Positions 19,728 to 29,905 of a DNA stretch of 64,000 nt are shown here, one piece after another (the stretch's first letter is position 1; the number at the start of each line of letters is the position of its first letter). This DNA is from Leucogyrophana mollusca. Taxonomy: Eukaryota; Basidiomycota; Agaricomycetes; Boletales. Made by a program: the position numbers and the translations under genes. The notes below the pieces were generated by a model. The model saw only the letters and a program-made list of their open reading frames with translations, was not told the DNA's origin and searched no databases. The stretch covers positions 1-64,000 of the forward strand of contig MU266366.1 of the NCBI GenBank assembly GCA_021014945.1, in the 5' to 3' direction.

Positions 19728-21127
19728 CTATAGTGCAGCTTTTAGAGGTAAAGACGCCAGGGACGCAAGAATATCGTGGATGAAAGAAGCGAGCTTGTCG
19801 GGTTTCTCTTGCGGCACCTGCGAATGTCCATTGATCGGTATACTGCCAGATGAGATGTGTTCCAATACTTACTAGGTGCCCGGCGCCAGAAATTGTCCTG
19901 ACAGATGCAGCTCTACGCCCCGCCGCATCAATTATCTCCTCTTTTGCGAGGGGTGAACTATCACACCCAGGTTCAATATCGGCGCACGGATAAACGGGGC
20001 GACAGGGTTCGCTCACATGAACTCAGGGTATTCAGCCCACACTATATGGACCGGAATCTGCAGACAGATCCTTCCTAACTCACTGGGCGGTATGATATGC
20101 GATTCGCACAGGTATAATGGCGCTTCCTCCTCCTTGGTCAATGTCGGCGTGACGTAGGACTCGTTGCCATCAGAGACGGTCATAAACCCGTGATCCTATG
20201 TATAACATTGCAGTGAGCCAAGAAGTTTTGCGCGCCTCGGCATACTGAGCGAACCAGATGTTGCTGGAGAACACGTGGGTCCCATTTCTTCCAGGGGTGG
20301 CGGGAAGAGAGATACTTCAACGTAGCTTCGCGGTCCTTCCACCTATCGCGCCTTGAGAGGACACCTTTCACGTTCGCGTTGCCATGGATAACACGGTGGT
20401 CATCAGGAGGCATGCCAGGAAACATCAGAGTGGGCTCGACAAGTATCAGTCCGACTAGCGGGAGTTTGCCTAGTGCGCGGTTGGCGAGAACCCTGCAGAT
20501 AGATGAGGTGGGATTTTCCATGGAGTCGTGACTAGAACATACCATGAAGTCGAGCTTCCGGAGTGTGCGATAGCCACAAGACGGTGGCCAGTGACGAAGG
20601 GGGTTGCCAAGAAATAGCGCAACATGTCTGCGAAGTCCATGGTAGCTGAAGAGATAGAATAAGTTAACTTCGGCACAGAAACGAGGTCGAAAAAACACTA
20701 CTTGCTGCATACAGCACCCCATTTCGCCAGAGCCGTGCGGTTGTGTATCGCAGCCTCTCCATGGTTCGTGAAATCCAGTGCCCAGACCTCGCGGATGGCG
20801 TACTTCTCTTCTGAGCTCAGCTGCAGAAGCTTTTCTATCGTTGGAACCCACAGCTCTTTGTCTAGGGACAGTGAGCTCTCGCTGCTGGCTTCAGAGCAAC
20901 AGGTGACACGTACGTCCACCAAGACCGTGTGTGAAGACAAGGGTTAATCCATTCGTCGTTGCTGTACTTGGCACATATCGATGAGCGCAACAGAAGAAAC
21001 CGTGAGGTGGTAGCGGGAAGACATGGGATTCTTTCTCCATCACGACGATCCTTGGTTTCCGGAAGACCTCCAAGGGTAGTAATTTGAGGCTGTCTAGAAA
21101 CTCGACGTCGACGTCAACTGGGTTCAC
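19728..21127 (-). CDS. Alpha/beta-hydrolase fold protein, 7 exons
   Basis: Exons 20926-21127, 20718-20861, 20543-20645, 20246-20492, 20017-20195, 19873-19957 and 19728-19817 join in one frame (349 codons plus stop) with introns of 50-72 bp. Motifs in order: PLPPHGFF and LVFTH in the N-terminal strand, VPTIEKLLQ, VWALDFTNHGEAAI, a nucleophile-elbow region LVAIAHSGSS, LILVEPTLMFPGMP, TLTKEEEAPLY, IPVHIVWAEYPEF, and ISGAGHLVPQEKP carrying the likely catalytic His. This is the layout of basidiomycete AB-hydrolase-1 proteins. The elbow deviates from G-x-S-x-G (A-H-S-G-S), so activity is uncertain. The substrate cannot be inferred. The frame is open upstream of 21127 without an ATG, so the start exon is not fixed. 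Confidence 0.85.
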
Positions 21128-21619
21128 ACCTTTGATCCTGGGACTCCAAGGCTTCGCCTCTTGCTTTATCGTGGGTGGCTGTTGAACACCTCGCCGTGGG
21201 GTTAGAAGTTGCGAAATGCACGAGCCCAGTCACAAGCGCCCAGCACTCGGAGGATGGATGCAAGCGACATTACGGCAAAGGTGGACAAGAATAGACCAAG
21301 AATGGACATTTCCCCAAATCATTGTAAGCAAATTCGGTCATGGTAGAAGACCTCAAGCAGAACTTGTACTAGTAGATAACTTCCTCCGAACTTACAGCGA
21401 CAAGAACGAAACACCATGCATCATGCAACAGACAAAAGGACAGACCTACACAGACTGCCGTCGGACAGTTGGCGTTTGGACACTTGGCCATGGGGCCCCG
21501 TACAGCCGCCTGTCTCGGGAACTGTCAAGTAACATGAAGTGGCTATGCCTCGTGTATATGTTGAGAGAAAGCTGGAGTAGCCCCCTCGTACGTTCTTCAT
21601 TTATGTAGAGTATCTGGCC
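21128..21619. other. Divergent intergenic region
   Basis: Lies between the hydrolase (minus) and the modular gene (plus). It should hold both promoters and perhaps the first hydrolase exon. A plus frame at 21216-21608 is open but has no features and is not adopted. Confidence 0.5.
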
Positions 21620-24600
21620 ATGTCAATCTCCATCGCTCGGGATGTCATATCTGGAATTAACTTCATTGCGAATGTCGTAGCTCAGGTCTGTTGCCGACGA
21701 ACTCATACTCGCTAGCGATCTGTTGGTGGACTGAGCCAGTGGCATGCTGCACAGGTCAAGGATAACAAAGAAGAACTGTATTTAACGTCCAAACGACTCC
21801 AGCACATTCTTTCGACCATCGAAGGATGCCGCAAACGTGACACGGTCAAGGACGACGAATATGATCACGCTATGGTCGCCCTTTTGCAGTGAGTAACGCT
21901 AGTTCATCACTAGCACCATTGTTACCGATCAGAATCGCCATATGATCAATGTAGCCTGGTCAGAAGGGCTGAGAGAATCACGCGCATGCAACTGCAACGT
22001 TCTCTGGGAGATCGCACTTGGAATCGTAATGAGATCGCCTCGGAGATCAAGCGCCTACGTGACGACATTGACAACTATCTAAGTGCACATACGGTTTGTC
22101 TTGCCTTTTGTCTGCGAGATGAAAAACCACATAAAGATCCTAGATACGAGCTCTGAATGAAACCCGTCTGTATGTCTAGCGCCCTCGGCGTTTTCTGGTA
22201 CTAACACTTGTTCTCAAGCTCGAACGAGCAGAATTTTCAGTTATTATCGTCAAACATCGAGGAGGTCATGACCAGAGTAAGTCGGCCTTAGAATACGTGT
22301 ATAGATTCTGCTGATGATTGGCTCCCTAGCTTGCTGAGCTTGACATTCGCCTGAAGATTCCTGGAGGGCAAAAATGGCCCGAGTAAGTGTTGGTATCATG
22401 GTCCCTCCCTTTTCATAGCAACTGGATTTTGCAGGAGGATCTCCTCTCAGGCCGGACGCAACATTGAGAATGATTTAATTCGCGCCGATGCAGACCTTTT
22501 GAAGGTACGGTAAATTCTACCATAAAATTCTACCATCCGACGCCCGTGGCTCATCTTACGTGCTGTTGCACTCAGATCAAAGAGGAACAATTGCAGAGGG
22601 TAGGAAGTTCAGCTCCAGACCTTCTCCATACTTTGTCAGAGAGCGCCAAGGCTACTACCTCTATCCAAGTATCGGGTCTGAGGTATAGGGGCGCAATGAA
22701 GTTCCGCAAGAGGGCTGATCCAACAGTTACGATCCCGAATGTCAAAATCAATGGTACGCTTGAAGACGTGCAACTTGCAATTCGGGATGCAGGTAGGCAC
22801 CGGGTGACTGTTTCTCATCCAGTAATGACTCGAAATGCCTGTTTGATGCGTTAGGCTACGAAGCCCCTCCCTATCTGAGTGGCGGTCATATGGCAGTGAC
22901 CGTTACAGATGACGTTGCGCAGTACGACGCTCACGCTCCAGGGGGACTGCAGATTCCAAAGTAACTACTTGCGAAAGGATCTCTACGCCCTAACTCACGG
23001 AATCACAGAACAATACCGCTTATTTGGTGGTGGAACAAATTTAACGCGTATCACGGTCTGGCACCAGCAACCACGCCCTCACATAACTTTGCTAAACTCG
23101 CTCAAGATGGGAGAAGCGTCTTTGTTGCTGGGGTAGAGTTTCGTTATCACCAGACACTCCGCGTCCCCGAAAGTAAGACGAGTAGATTGCCACCTGTGGG
23201 TACAGTTACTTTCAAGACTGGCCCTCTAAATAGGCTGTCATAGACCCTCGGTCAGTTCCCCCTCGAGCCCGTTGCGAAGTTCGGAAACCGAATTCCGGAG
23301 GTCATTCGCAAGAAAGGAGGATTCATTTTGGTATCGCTTACTTTAAACACTAGAGCGCGCGGCTGCTGATTTCTTGATAGCCTATGTTTCAGCGCGAGGC
23401 GATGTGGATGTCTTTTCACCAACCAGGTAGGGCGCATGGACCTGCTATCAAGATATCAATTGGAGGTGAGTTTTGCCAACAAATGCTTGGGATCTCTTCA
23501 CTCACGCCATCACTATATGAAGGCGTCAACGCCGTCACCGGGGTAGCCAATGATACCATCACACCACCTAACCACCAACAAGACTATGTTGTGGCCGGCC
23601 TGCAGCCTTGGCTAGACGGCATCATGACCTCTTCTGGAACCGTTCGACAGGTCTTTAGGTCAATCTTGTATCTGATTCCGTAAACTCACCCTGGCCCTCG
23701 CAGTTTGTTGCGATGCCACATGGTCAGAACTATACAGTCGAGGAGCAAGTTACGGGGAAAGCCCAACATGGAGGGTTTCAGTTTGACGTCTTTCCTGTTC
23801 GCGACCAATCTTTTGCCCCATACCGCAGTGGGGAAAGGAGCAAAAGCCTTGCCCATTACGAAACCCCTGCCGAGACGGGTATGATCCCAGGAGACTCACT
23901 CGATCTAGTCAGGCAAGTTCCTGTCACCCGTTTTAGAGTTGGTCATTAAGGGAGAAACTTCAGAAATGGCCTTGACCCCATGCACGCCCACTGGACGCTA
24001 TCAAATCATCAGGGTAGGCCTGGCGCTTTGGTCCATCTTAAGGCTACGTATCAAAGTGGTGAGATGTACCGGAGGGCTTCAGCAAATTTCCTCTTATTTC
24101 CCCGTTAACTCAGATATCTTCGCATCGCCTAGGGCCCCAACCTCGGTCAGCGACCCGTTCACCGAAGCCTATATGGGTATAGCTGCAGGAGGGCAAATGT
24201 GAGCATGGTAGCATGTTCCCGAACGAGGGTTAAGGGGCGCTAAAGGCTATTATGACAGTACCCAGAAGATTTACTCTGATCAGAGATCTGTTCGAGTAAG
24301 TTGTCTTCGACTGATAGACTGCGCATCGGAGTCACACTTGATTACAGCTATACGATGAAGATCGAGGCCACCGGTTCCATGTCCACATTCTGACTCCCGA
24401 GGCATGGGAGGTAAGTCCAGAGATGATACGCAAAACCCATTCAACCATGATTTGGTCCTCAGGTTATCACCGGAGTTGTTGCTCCTATCACCCCCGTCAC
24501 AGCCGAAGCATACAGAAGGAACAATGTCCCTTGGTTCTCACTCTCCGACGACCACATGGCAGGCCTCCAATCATCAGGACCGCTGAGCAGTGTCAAGTCC

Positions 24601-24981
24601 GTTGCTCAACTTGACCAAGAGAAACACATCCAGTCTGGAGGCGACATCGACCCGAACAAGCCTCCGGGATGTTCATTGCACAATCGCAGCCCCTCGGCTT
24701 GTGTCTTCCGCCCATGCTCGCACACCGCGTGTAACACATGCTTGGGCACGGCGATGATGAAGCGCATGCAGTGTCCAATGTGCAGTGCCAAAATCGCGCG
24801 AATCGTCGGGATGACAGAGGCGGTGCCACAAGTAGTGGAATCGGGAGACGACGAAGGCACGTTAGCCTGGGACGTTGCGCAGATCGAAGAGCTCGCTATT
24901 ACAGCGAGTGATTCAAGAAACATATCGATTATCCACTTGGAGGAAGACAGGGTTCCGCCTTTGCATGGCGAAGATGCTTAG
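21620..24981 (+). CDS. Modular protein: helical MLKL/HeLo-like N-terminus, beta-rich core, C-terminal RING-like finger
   Basis: Nineteen exons join without a frame break, giving about 772 residues (791 with an alternative acceptor at 24056). Boundaries: 21620-21685, 21755-21888, 21955-22093, 22144-22169, 22219-22276, 22330-22382, 22435-22504, 22576-22792, 22855-22960, 23009-23195, 23244-23330, 23381-23465, 23523-23650, 23704-23912, 23964-24013, 24114-24198, 24259-24295, 24348-24410, 24463-24981. Residues 1-200 are helical with a heptad-like VKDNKEELYLTSKRLQHIL segment, as in the four-helix N-termini of MLKL and fungal cell-death proteins. The core has PYLSGGHMAVTV, GRSVFVAGVEFRYHQTLRVP, QREAMWMSF, GGVNAVTG and FVAMPHGQNYTVEEQVTG. 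Residues 670-707 form a RING-like finger (C-x2-H, CVFRPCSH, C-x2-C, CPMC). The intron at 23913-23963 is GC-AG. A signalling or ubiquitin-ligase role is inference. Confidence 0.85.
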
Positions 24982-25155
24982 ATGCCCCGTTGCCTCCCGG
25001 TATTATTGTTTGCACCAATATGTACGATATTCTATGTGTCTACATCGTTTTAGTGTTGGAAGCGACCGCCGCATAAGCGCTCTCGATTCCTCGGACACGC
25101 AACCTCCACACAACAGGATATGAATAAATGTGTTGCATACCGTTCTGAGAATCCG

Positions 25156-26724
25156 CTAATACTCATGCATATGAAAGTAATCGTGCTGTCCGTAGGCCAG
25201 TGGATGTTCTTTCAACTCTGGCGCAGGTTGATTGCTCCAGTAGAACTCCCTCACGTTCTCCCGAAACCACTTTAAATGATTTGCTGAGATCGATGGACCT
25301 CCGTAAATTCGCAGCACCCTGATAAAATTCCACCCGATAGCCCGCTCGATGGCCTCGACTCCCATAGGGACCAAATGCCTCGGCATGCCGAACCACTGGT
25401 ATATTTTCTTTTCAACAATTGCATGACGCTCCTGCACCACACGCTTCAGTCTGTGCGCTGAGAAATTAGTGCAGGAGTGGAGGTGCAGGACAGCCAAATT
25501 CGTGCAAATCCATGGAGAGTCAAGAATATTGGGACTAAGCACGTTAATGAAGTGATCGTCGAACCCAGAGCAATGCTTGAGTGTCAGCTCTTGACCTGTC
25601 CAACTAGTGAGCACCGTGGCCAAATCATCGGGTGAGGCGATATCGCCTAGGGTCAGGAGACGCGAGTTGGGTATGTTATCAAGGTCCTCGACAGAGGACC
25701 TAGTGATCAAAACTTTCTCTGGGTAGGATTTGACTGATCGAAAGAATTGGTAGAGGAAGTCGGAAGCAACTCCTTCGAACTGCAAAGCGTGGATATGACC
25801 TCGATGATGGTAAACCGCCAACGGCTCGGCGAAGTCAAGGCCGACGAGCTCTACGTCCTGGACCGCAAATGAAGAGAGTATGTGGGCATGGTTCATCATC
25901 GATACTATATGCGATAGTTGCAAAGGTCTATCTTCGTCATGCGAAGGCTTGAATTTAGATATGGCCAGTGAACGGAGGTAGCGAGGATTTTCGCCGTATT
26001 GTCCGCGACATATATGTGGGAAGCTCCGCCCGTCGATGTGAAGGGCCTGCAGACAAGGTGTGTGCAAATCCCAATGCGTATCGATGTCCTCCTGCTCTGC
26101 CACGCCATCGTCGACCGCGCAAGCAAGTTCCAGATGTCTCAGCATCGCGGCCGTGCCGCGGAGATGCTGGCGTGCAATTGAGATGAGAGAGCTGCGTGAG
26201 AGGCTGAAGCGCAAGCTTGTACAACGGTGAAGATGAGGAACAAGCATCTTGGTCATTTCCGCCACCTTTGCACGCTCATCTCTACCGTCCCCGACGGACA
26301 TATCAGGATGCCCTATGACAGTTACGTCAAATGGATGATTACCAGTCCATTGGATATAAGTCTGGGCACTCGGGAGCGTCGTAAACTCCATTATGAGGAT
26401 AACACGAGTCCAAAACACCGGAACGGACGCCATGATGTTGCCCCATTGGGAGCACACTGCTGCGAGAGCGTAAGGGAAAAGGGATGGAGATAACGGGTCT
26501 TCTCGGGCCCATTCCGTTTCAAAGTCTTCGCTGGGAGACCCCCGGAGCTTTGAATGGCCAATACCAGTCAGATGCACCTCGTCGCGGGCATTCACATAAG
26601 CATACTTGAAGATCTTCAACAACAACTCCGTGGGTAGGTGGTCGATGGAGGTGCGCTGAGAGCTCGAACTATTCTCCTTCCGACGATGGGACGTAGTCGT
26701 AATTGATCCGGACGGCATAGACAT
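25156..26724 (-). CDS. F-box domain protein
   Basis: Single-exon frame of 522 residues from the first ATG (26724). A basic Ser-rich leader is followed by an F-box (residues about 28-75: IDHLPTELLLKIFKYAY ... AVCSQWGNIMASVPVFW), which would bind Skp1 in an SCF ubiquitin ligase. The rest shows irregular Leu-rich segments (LRHLELACA, LRSLAISKF, LAVLHLHSC, IRVLRIYGG), as in the many Agaricomycete F-box proteins. Its target is unknown. It converges with the modular RING-like gene, the two ends being 174 bp apart. Confidence 0.9.
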   Translation of the reverse strand: MSMPSGSITTTSHRRKENSSSSQRTSIDHLPTELLLKIFKYAYVNARDEVHLTGIGHSKLRGSPSEDFETEWAREDPLSPSLFPYALAAVCSQWGNIMASVPVFWTRVILIMEFTTLPSAQTYIQWTGNHPFDVTVIGHPDMSVGDGRDERAKVAEMTKMLVPHLHRCTSLRFSLSRSSLISIARQHLRGTAAMLRHLELACAVDDGVAEQEDIDTHWDLHTPCLQALHIDGRSFPHICRGQYGENPRYLRSLAISKFKPSHDEDRPLQLSHIVSMMNHAHILSSFAVQDVELVGLDFAEPLAVYHHRGHIHALQFEGVASDFLYQFFRSVKSYPEKVLITRSSVEDLDNIPNSRLLTLGDIASPDDLATVLTSWTGQELTLKHCSGFDDHFINVLSPNILDSPWICTNLAVLHLHSCTNFSAHRLKRVVQERHAIVEKKIYQWFGMPRHLVPMGVEAIERAIGWNFIRVLRIYGGPSISANHLKWFRENVREFYWSNQPAPELKEHPLAYGQHDYFHMHEY

Positions 26725-27504
26725 AGACAGCAACGCAGCCGCGCTATTTGGCGAATAAACGCACGCGTCACTCGGCGCCTAAAGCACGTCAGAGAAAAAT
26801 CATGAAATCAGTCTTCGTCGAGAGCTTCATTGCAAGAAATAGAAATGAAAATACTGACTGCCATGGTTGTTTGGAAGCTCTATCCTTTTCAAATACTGGG
26901 TATCCTGTGACAGTATTCCGTACACAAGGCTTAGCCTTTAGCTGTCACCGGTTGGCAGGTGAAGGAGTTGCGTTCAGCCACAAGCGCGTTTTAAAGCCAG
27001 ACGGGCTTCGTGGAGCTCCTTGTGTCTGTGCAGAGATGCCGAAGGTGATATTTCTGTCGCGGGGCATGAACTGGAATTGTTCGGCAGCCAATCCCCTTGA
27101 GCGTGATTTCTCGCTGTCTATCGCGCCCTTAAGCTTGGCCCCGGGGCCCAAGTGAATAGGAATCTCAATCTTTCAGTACATCCTGACTGGCTCCTAGCTG
27201 GGCGCATATGTACTGCGTCCATATCCTAGGCTATCATGTGGGTAAACTGTTAAACCGAAACTTGACCGCACCGCGGTCCTGATCGTATGTAGCCCCGGAC
27301 AAATGTCGGCCACCGAGAACCACCGGACGTCGTCTGAGACTCAGATGTCGAATTTAAGACATGCTCGCCAGATTTATTCCTATCTCGTTTGTGCCATTGA
27401 TAAGCACGCCTTCAAGTTCTGCGGGGTGTGTCTTCCTCCCACCCCCGCAGTAGTGACCTGGACTTAACAACATCGATCGTACCGGTGACAACTTACAAGT
27501 AACG
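26725..27504. other. Divergent intergenic region
   Basis: Lies between the F-box gene and the lactonase gene. A plus frame (first ATG about 26802, to 27155) is open for 117 codons without recognisable features; not adopted as a gene. Confidence 0.45.
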
Positions 27505-28752
27505 ATGGCACCCTTGACGATCTTGGTAGGCTCATACACAAACGCTATTTACACTCTCTCGTTTGATCCAATCTCACCGACCGGTTCGCCCTCTCTGACC
27601 CTTGTCACGACGACGAACGTTGGACACCACCCATCATGGATTGCAGCGCACCCATCTGATTCGTCGCTCATCTTCACGGGCCTCGAGCAACCAGAGGGAA
27701 AACTTGTTGCAGTTAAATATCAAGACAAGCTCGCGACAGGAGTAAAGGTCGCGGAGGTTGATAGTGGAGGAAGGGACCCATGCACGTTGCTTGTGACGGA
27801 AGATGAAGTATTAATTGGTAATGTACGCTCTTACTATTTGGATGTCATCCACTCCCGATCACTGATTAGTTTGCCTGCTGTCTGTCCATTTTTCTTATCG
27901 CTGGGCTCCGATCATGATCGGGTCGATCAGTACTCCTCGGGTGTCTTTGCTACACTTCCCGTCTCGACGTCATCGCCATACGTTCTCGCACAAGAACCAT
28001 GGACACTCCAGATGCCCTTCAACCAACCAGGTCCCAACGCGAGTCGGCAGACTTCATCGCACCCTCATCAAATCGTTCATAACCCCCTGAATACGAATGA
28101 GAAGGAGATTCTCCTCCCCGACCTTGGCACCGACAAGACTTATCGCCTTACGAAGGGGAGCGATGGTAAATGGGCGATCACTGGTTCTGTGCAGTATGAG
28201 GCAGGGGGCGGCCCAAGGCACCTTGTGATATACGGTCCGTTACGATATGGATCAATGTGCCTTGGTTAACTAATCTGTATCGCAGAGAACACCCTGTACA
28301 CGCTCCTCGAGCTCAAATCCAGGCTTGCCACACATAGCTTCCCTCTAACAAACAACGCTCTTCAACACAACTCCGCATCCACCCTCTCTGGTCCTTTACC
28401 AACGCCAAACAATATGCTTGCAGCTGAGATTCTTCTCCCTGCTCCCAATGCCTCGTTCCCGACGCCGTACATCTACGTGTCCAACCGTAACGACCCGAGT
28501 CCAGAGGGTGATACCATCGCGATATTCTCGACAGGGAAAGAACCAGTGCTCCTCGCGGAGGTGCGTACGGGGCTGAACCATGTGCGGGGTATGGTGTTCG
28601 GTGGAGAGAATGAGAAGTGGTTGGTTGTTGGCGGCGTGGAAGGTGGTGGAGTGAAGGTGTATGAACGTGTCGACGGCGGGAAGGGACTGAAACAGGTGGC
28701 GGCGATTGGGGAAGATGAGGTCCCTAGACCAACAGGTTTCCTGTGGGTTTGA
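27505..28752 (+). CDS. Lactonase, seven-bladed beta-propeller (6-phosphogluconolactonase / muconate cyclase type)
   Basis: Exons 27505-27822, 27931-28234 and 28286-28752 give 362 residues. The start ILVGSYTNAIYTLSFD, the blade phrase VGHHPSWIAAHPSD, HQIVHNP / LLPDLGTDKTYRL, GGGPRHLVIY, and the terminal RPTGFLWV fit the cytosolic lactonase family (Pfam lactonase, 7-bladed), which includes fungal carboxy-cis,cis-muconate cyclase and YbhE-like 6-phosphogluconolactonases. The actual substrate cannot be told from sequence. The first intron (108 bp) is stop-free and a multiple of three, so an intron-retained frame is also open; the spliced form is preferred because the conserved blade order is uninterrupted. 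Stop TGA at 28750-28752. Confidence 0.9.
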
Positions 28753-29499
28753 GTTTGAGAAAGTTCGTGTCACAGGGCGCGAGCCCAAATGTTTGCGAAC
28801 ACGCGTCCCAGGGTTTTAGTCTCTGAACCGATGCTGCACATACGTACTGTCTGTCTCCATTAGCGCTCTCCTTCCTTGCGAGGGCCACGAATCCCTCAAC
28901 CCGAATTAACTTCAAACCAGCCCTTTCCGGAATCCTCAGGGAATACATCCTAAGATGTCTCATGATATCGTGGTTCAGAAGCTCAAGCCTCTCCGGTTTT
29001 CTTGCGTCGAAGCATCTATCATGGACATCGTCCATGCAGACCTGCATTCCCGTCCCACTTGCAAGACGTGTATCGGCTGCCATTGCGGTACGATGGTAAA
29101 GGACTGCCTCATAAATGCCCGCCCGCCCTCTTGGAGCATGGTGGGGGGATCGAGGACAGCCTGACAATGCTGCATTACCTGGGGCCGTCAAATTGGAACA
29201 TCCGGGCGCCGGATTCCTCCTTGCCTGAGTCCATGAACATCCGGCCCACACCCTGGACAACAGTTCGGGAACGACTACGGTACGAGACCATAGAATGTAA
29301 GGGGTTAGGGGAGGGGACATGCACCTGTTCGAAGTAGATCATTTCCCTCTTCGTCTCCATTCCCATATCCGCGGACAGCAAGATAGTACAGGCACCCAGA
29401 GTATTCAAAGTATCGATTTTCTGTATACTCTGAACGAGCTTGCCCAACGGAGACCAGCATCTGGAAAGCCGCCTGGTGGCCACATCAACGGCGGTTCTG
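28753..29499. other. No confident gene
   Basis: Open frames on both strands overlap here (for example minus 28724-29320 and 29175-29483) but none has a family signature. Part may be the 3' end of the remnant at 29500-29893. Confidence 0.4.
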
Positions 29500-29893
29500 A
29501 TAGTTTAAGTTCGGCGGGTAAGACTGTAAGCACCTGCCAAAAAAAGGAGAGTGGATACATACGATTGCCAAGCGTTATTTGATCAATGCAGTTAGGTTTA
29601 TAGAGGAACTCCGCGGCCACGATGAGGGGATCGTCTCCGGAAGCCATTGTGAGGGTGAATGACTCGACATGATCGTTTGTCATCGATAACTTTTGGCACC
29701 CTGATTTCACTCCACACTATCAGCGAGTTTGCCTGTGAAATGATCAGAGGCGCCCCCGTCGCAATCTGTAGCGGTGTATGTCTTTAGAGCCCAGTTTTTA
29801 TCTTTCGGAATTGGCAAGCGGGTATCACATTTCGTCGAGAACATCGGTGGTGACGGCGAGGAGGCCAACGACATATTTTAAACTGAACAACAT
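29500..29893 (-). pseudogene. Possible small secreted protein, frame-broken
   Basis: From ATG at 29891-29893 the frame gives a signal-peptide-like start (MLFSLKYVVGLLAV). A Cys/Trp-containing stretch (PIPKDKNWALKTYTATDCDGG) follows in a shifted frame. A third frame continues with SFTLTMASGDD and AAEFLYKPNC, then a plausible GTATGT donor near 29567. Two shifts within 250 bp, without intron signals, suggest decay. The Cys spacing resembles small secreted fungal proteins but I cannot name a family. Confidence 0.3.
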
Positions 29894-29905
29894 TGCACCT
29901 TGAGC

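Noticed and set aside
20180..20851. 223-codon minus frame within the hydrolase locus
   Set aside because: It crosses introns in the wrong frame; the seven-exon model gives the conserved motifs.
1845..21127. Idea of a biosynthetic or toxin cluster linking the aegerolysins with the hydrolase and other genes
   Set aside because: No backbone synthase, transporter or MACPF partner is present, and the intervening DNA is pseudogenes and repeats.
26802..27155. 117-codon plus frame upstream of the lactonase gene
   Set aside because: No recognisable domain, no splice partner, and it lies in a divergent promoter region.
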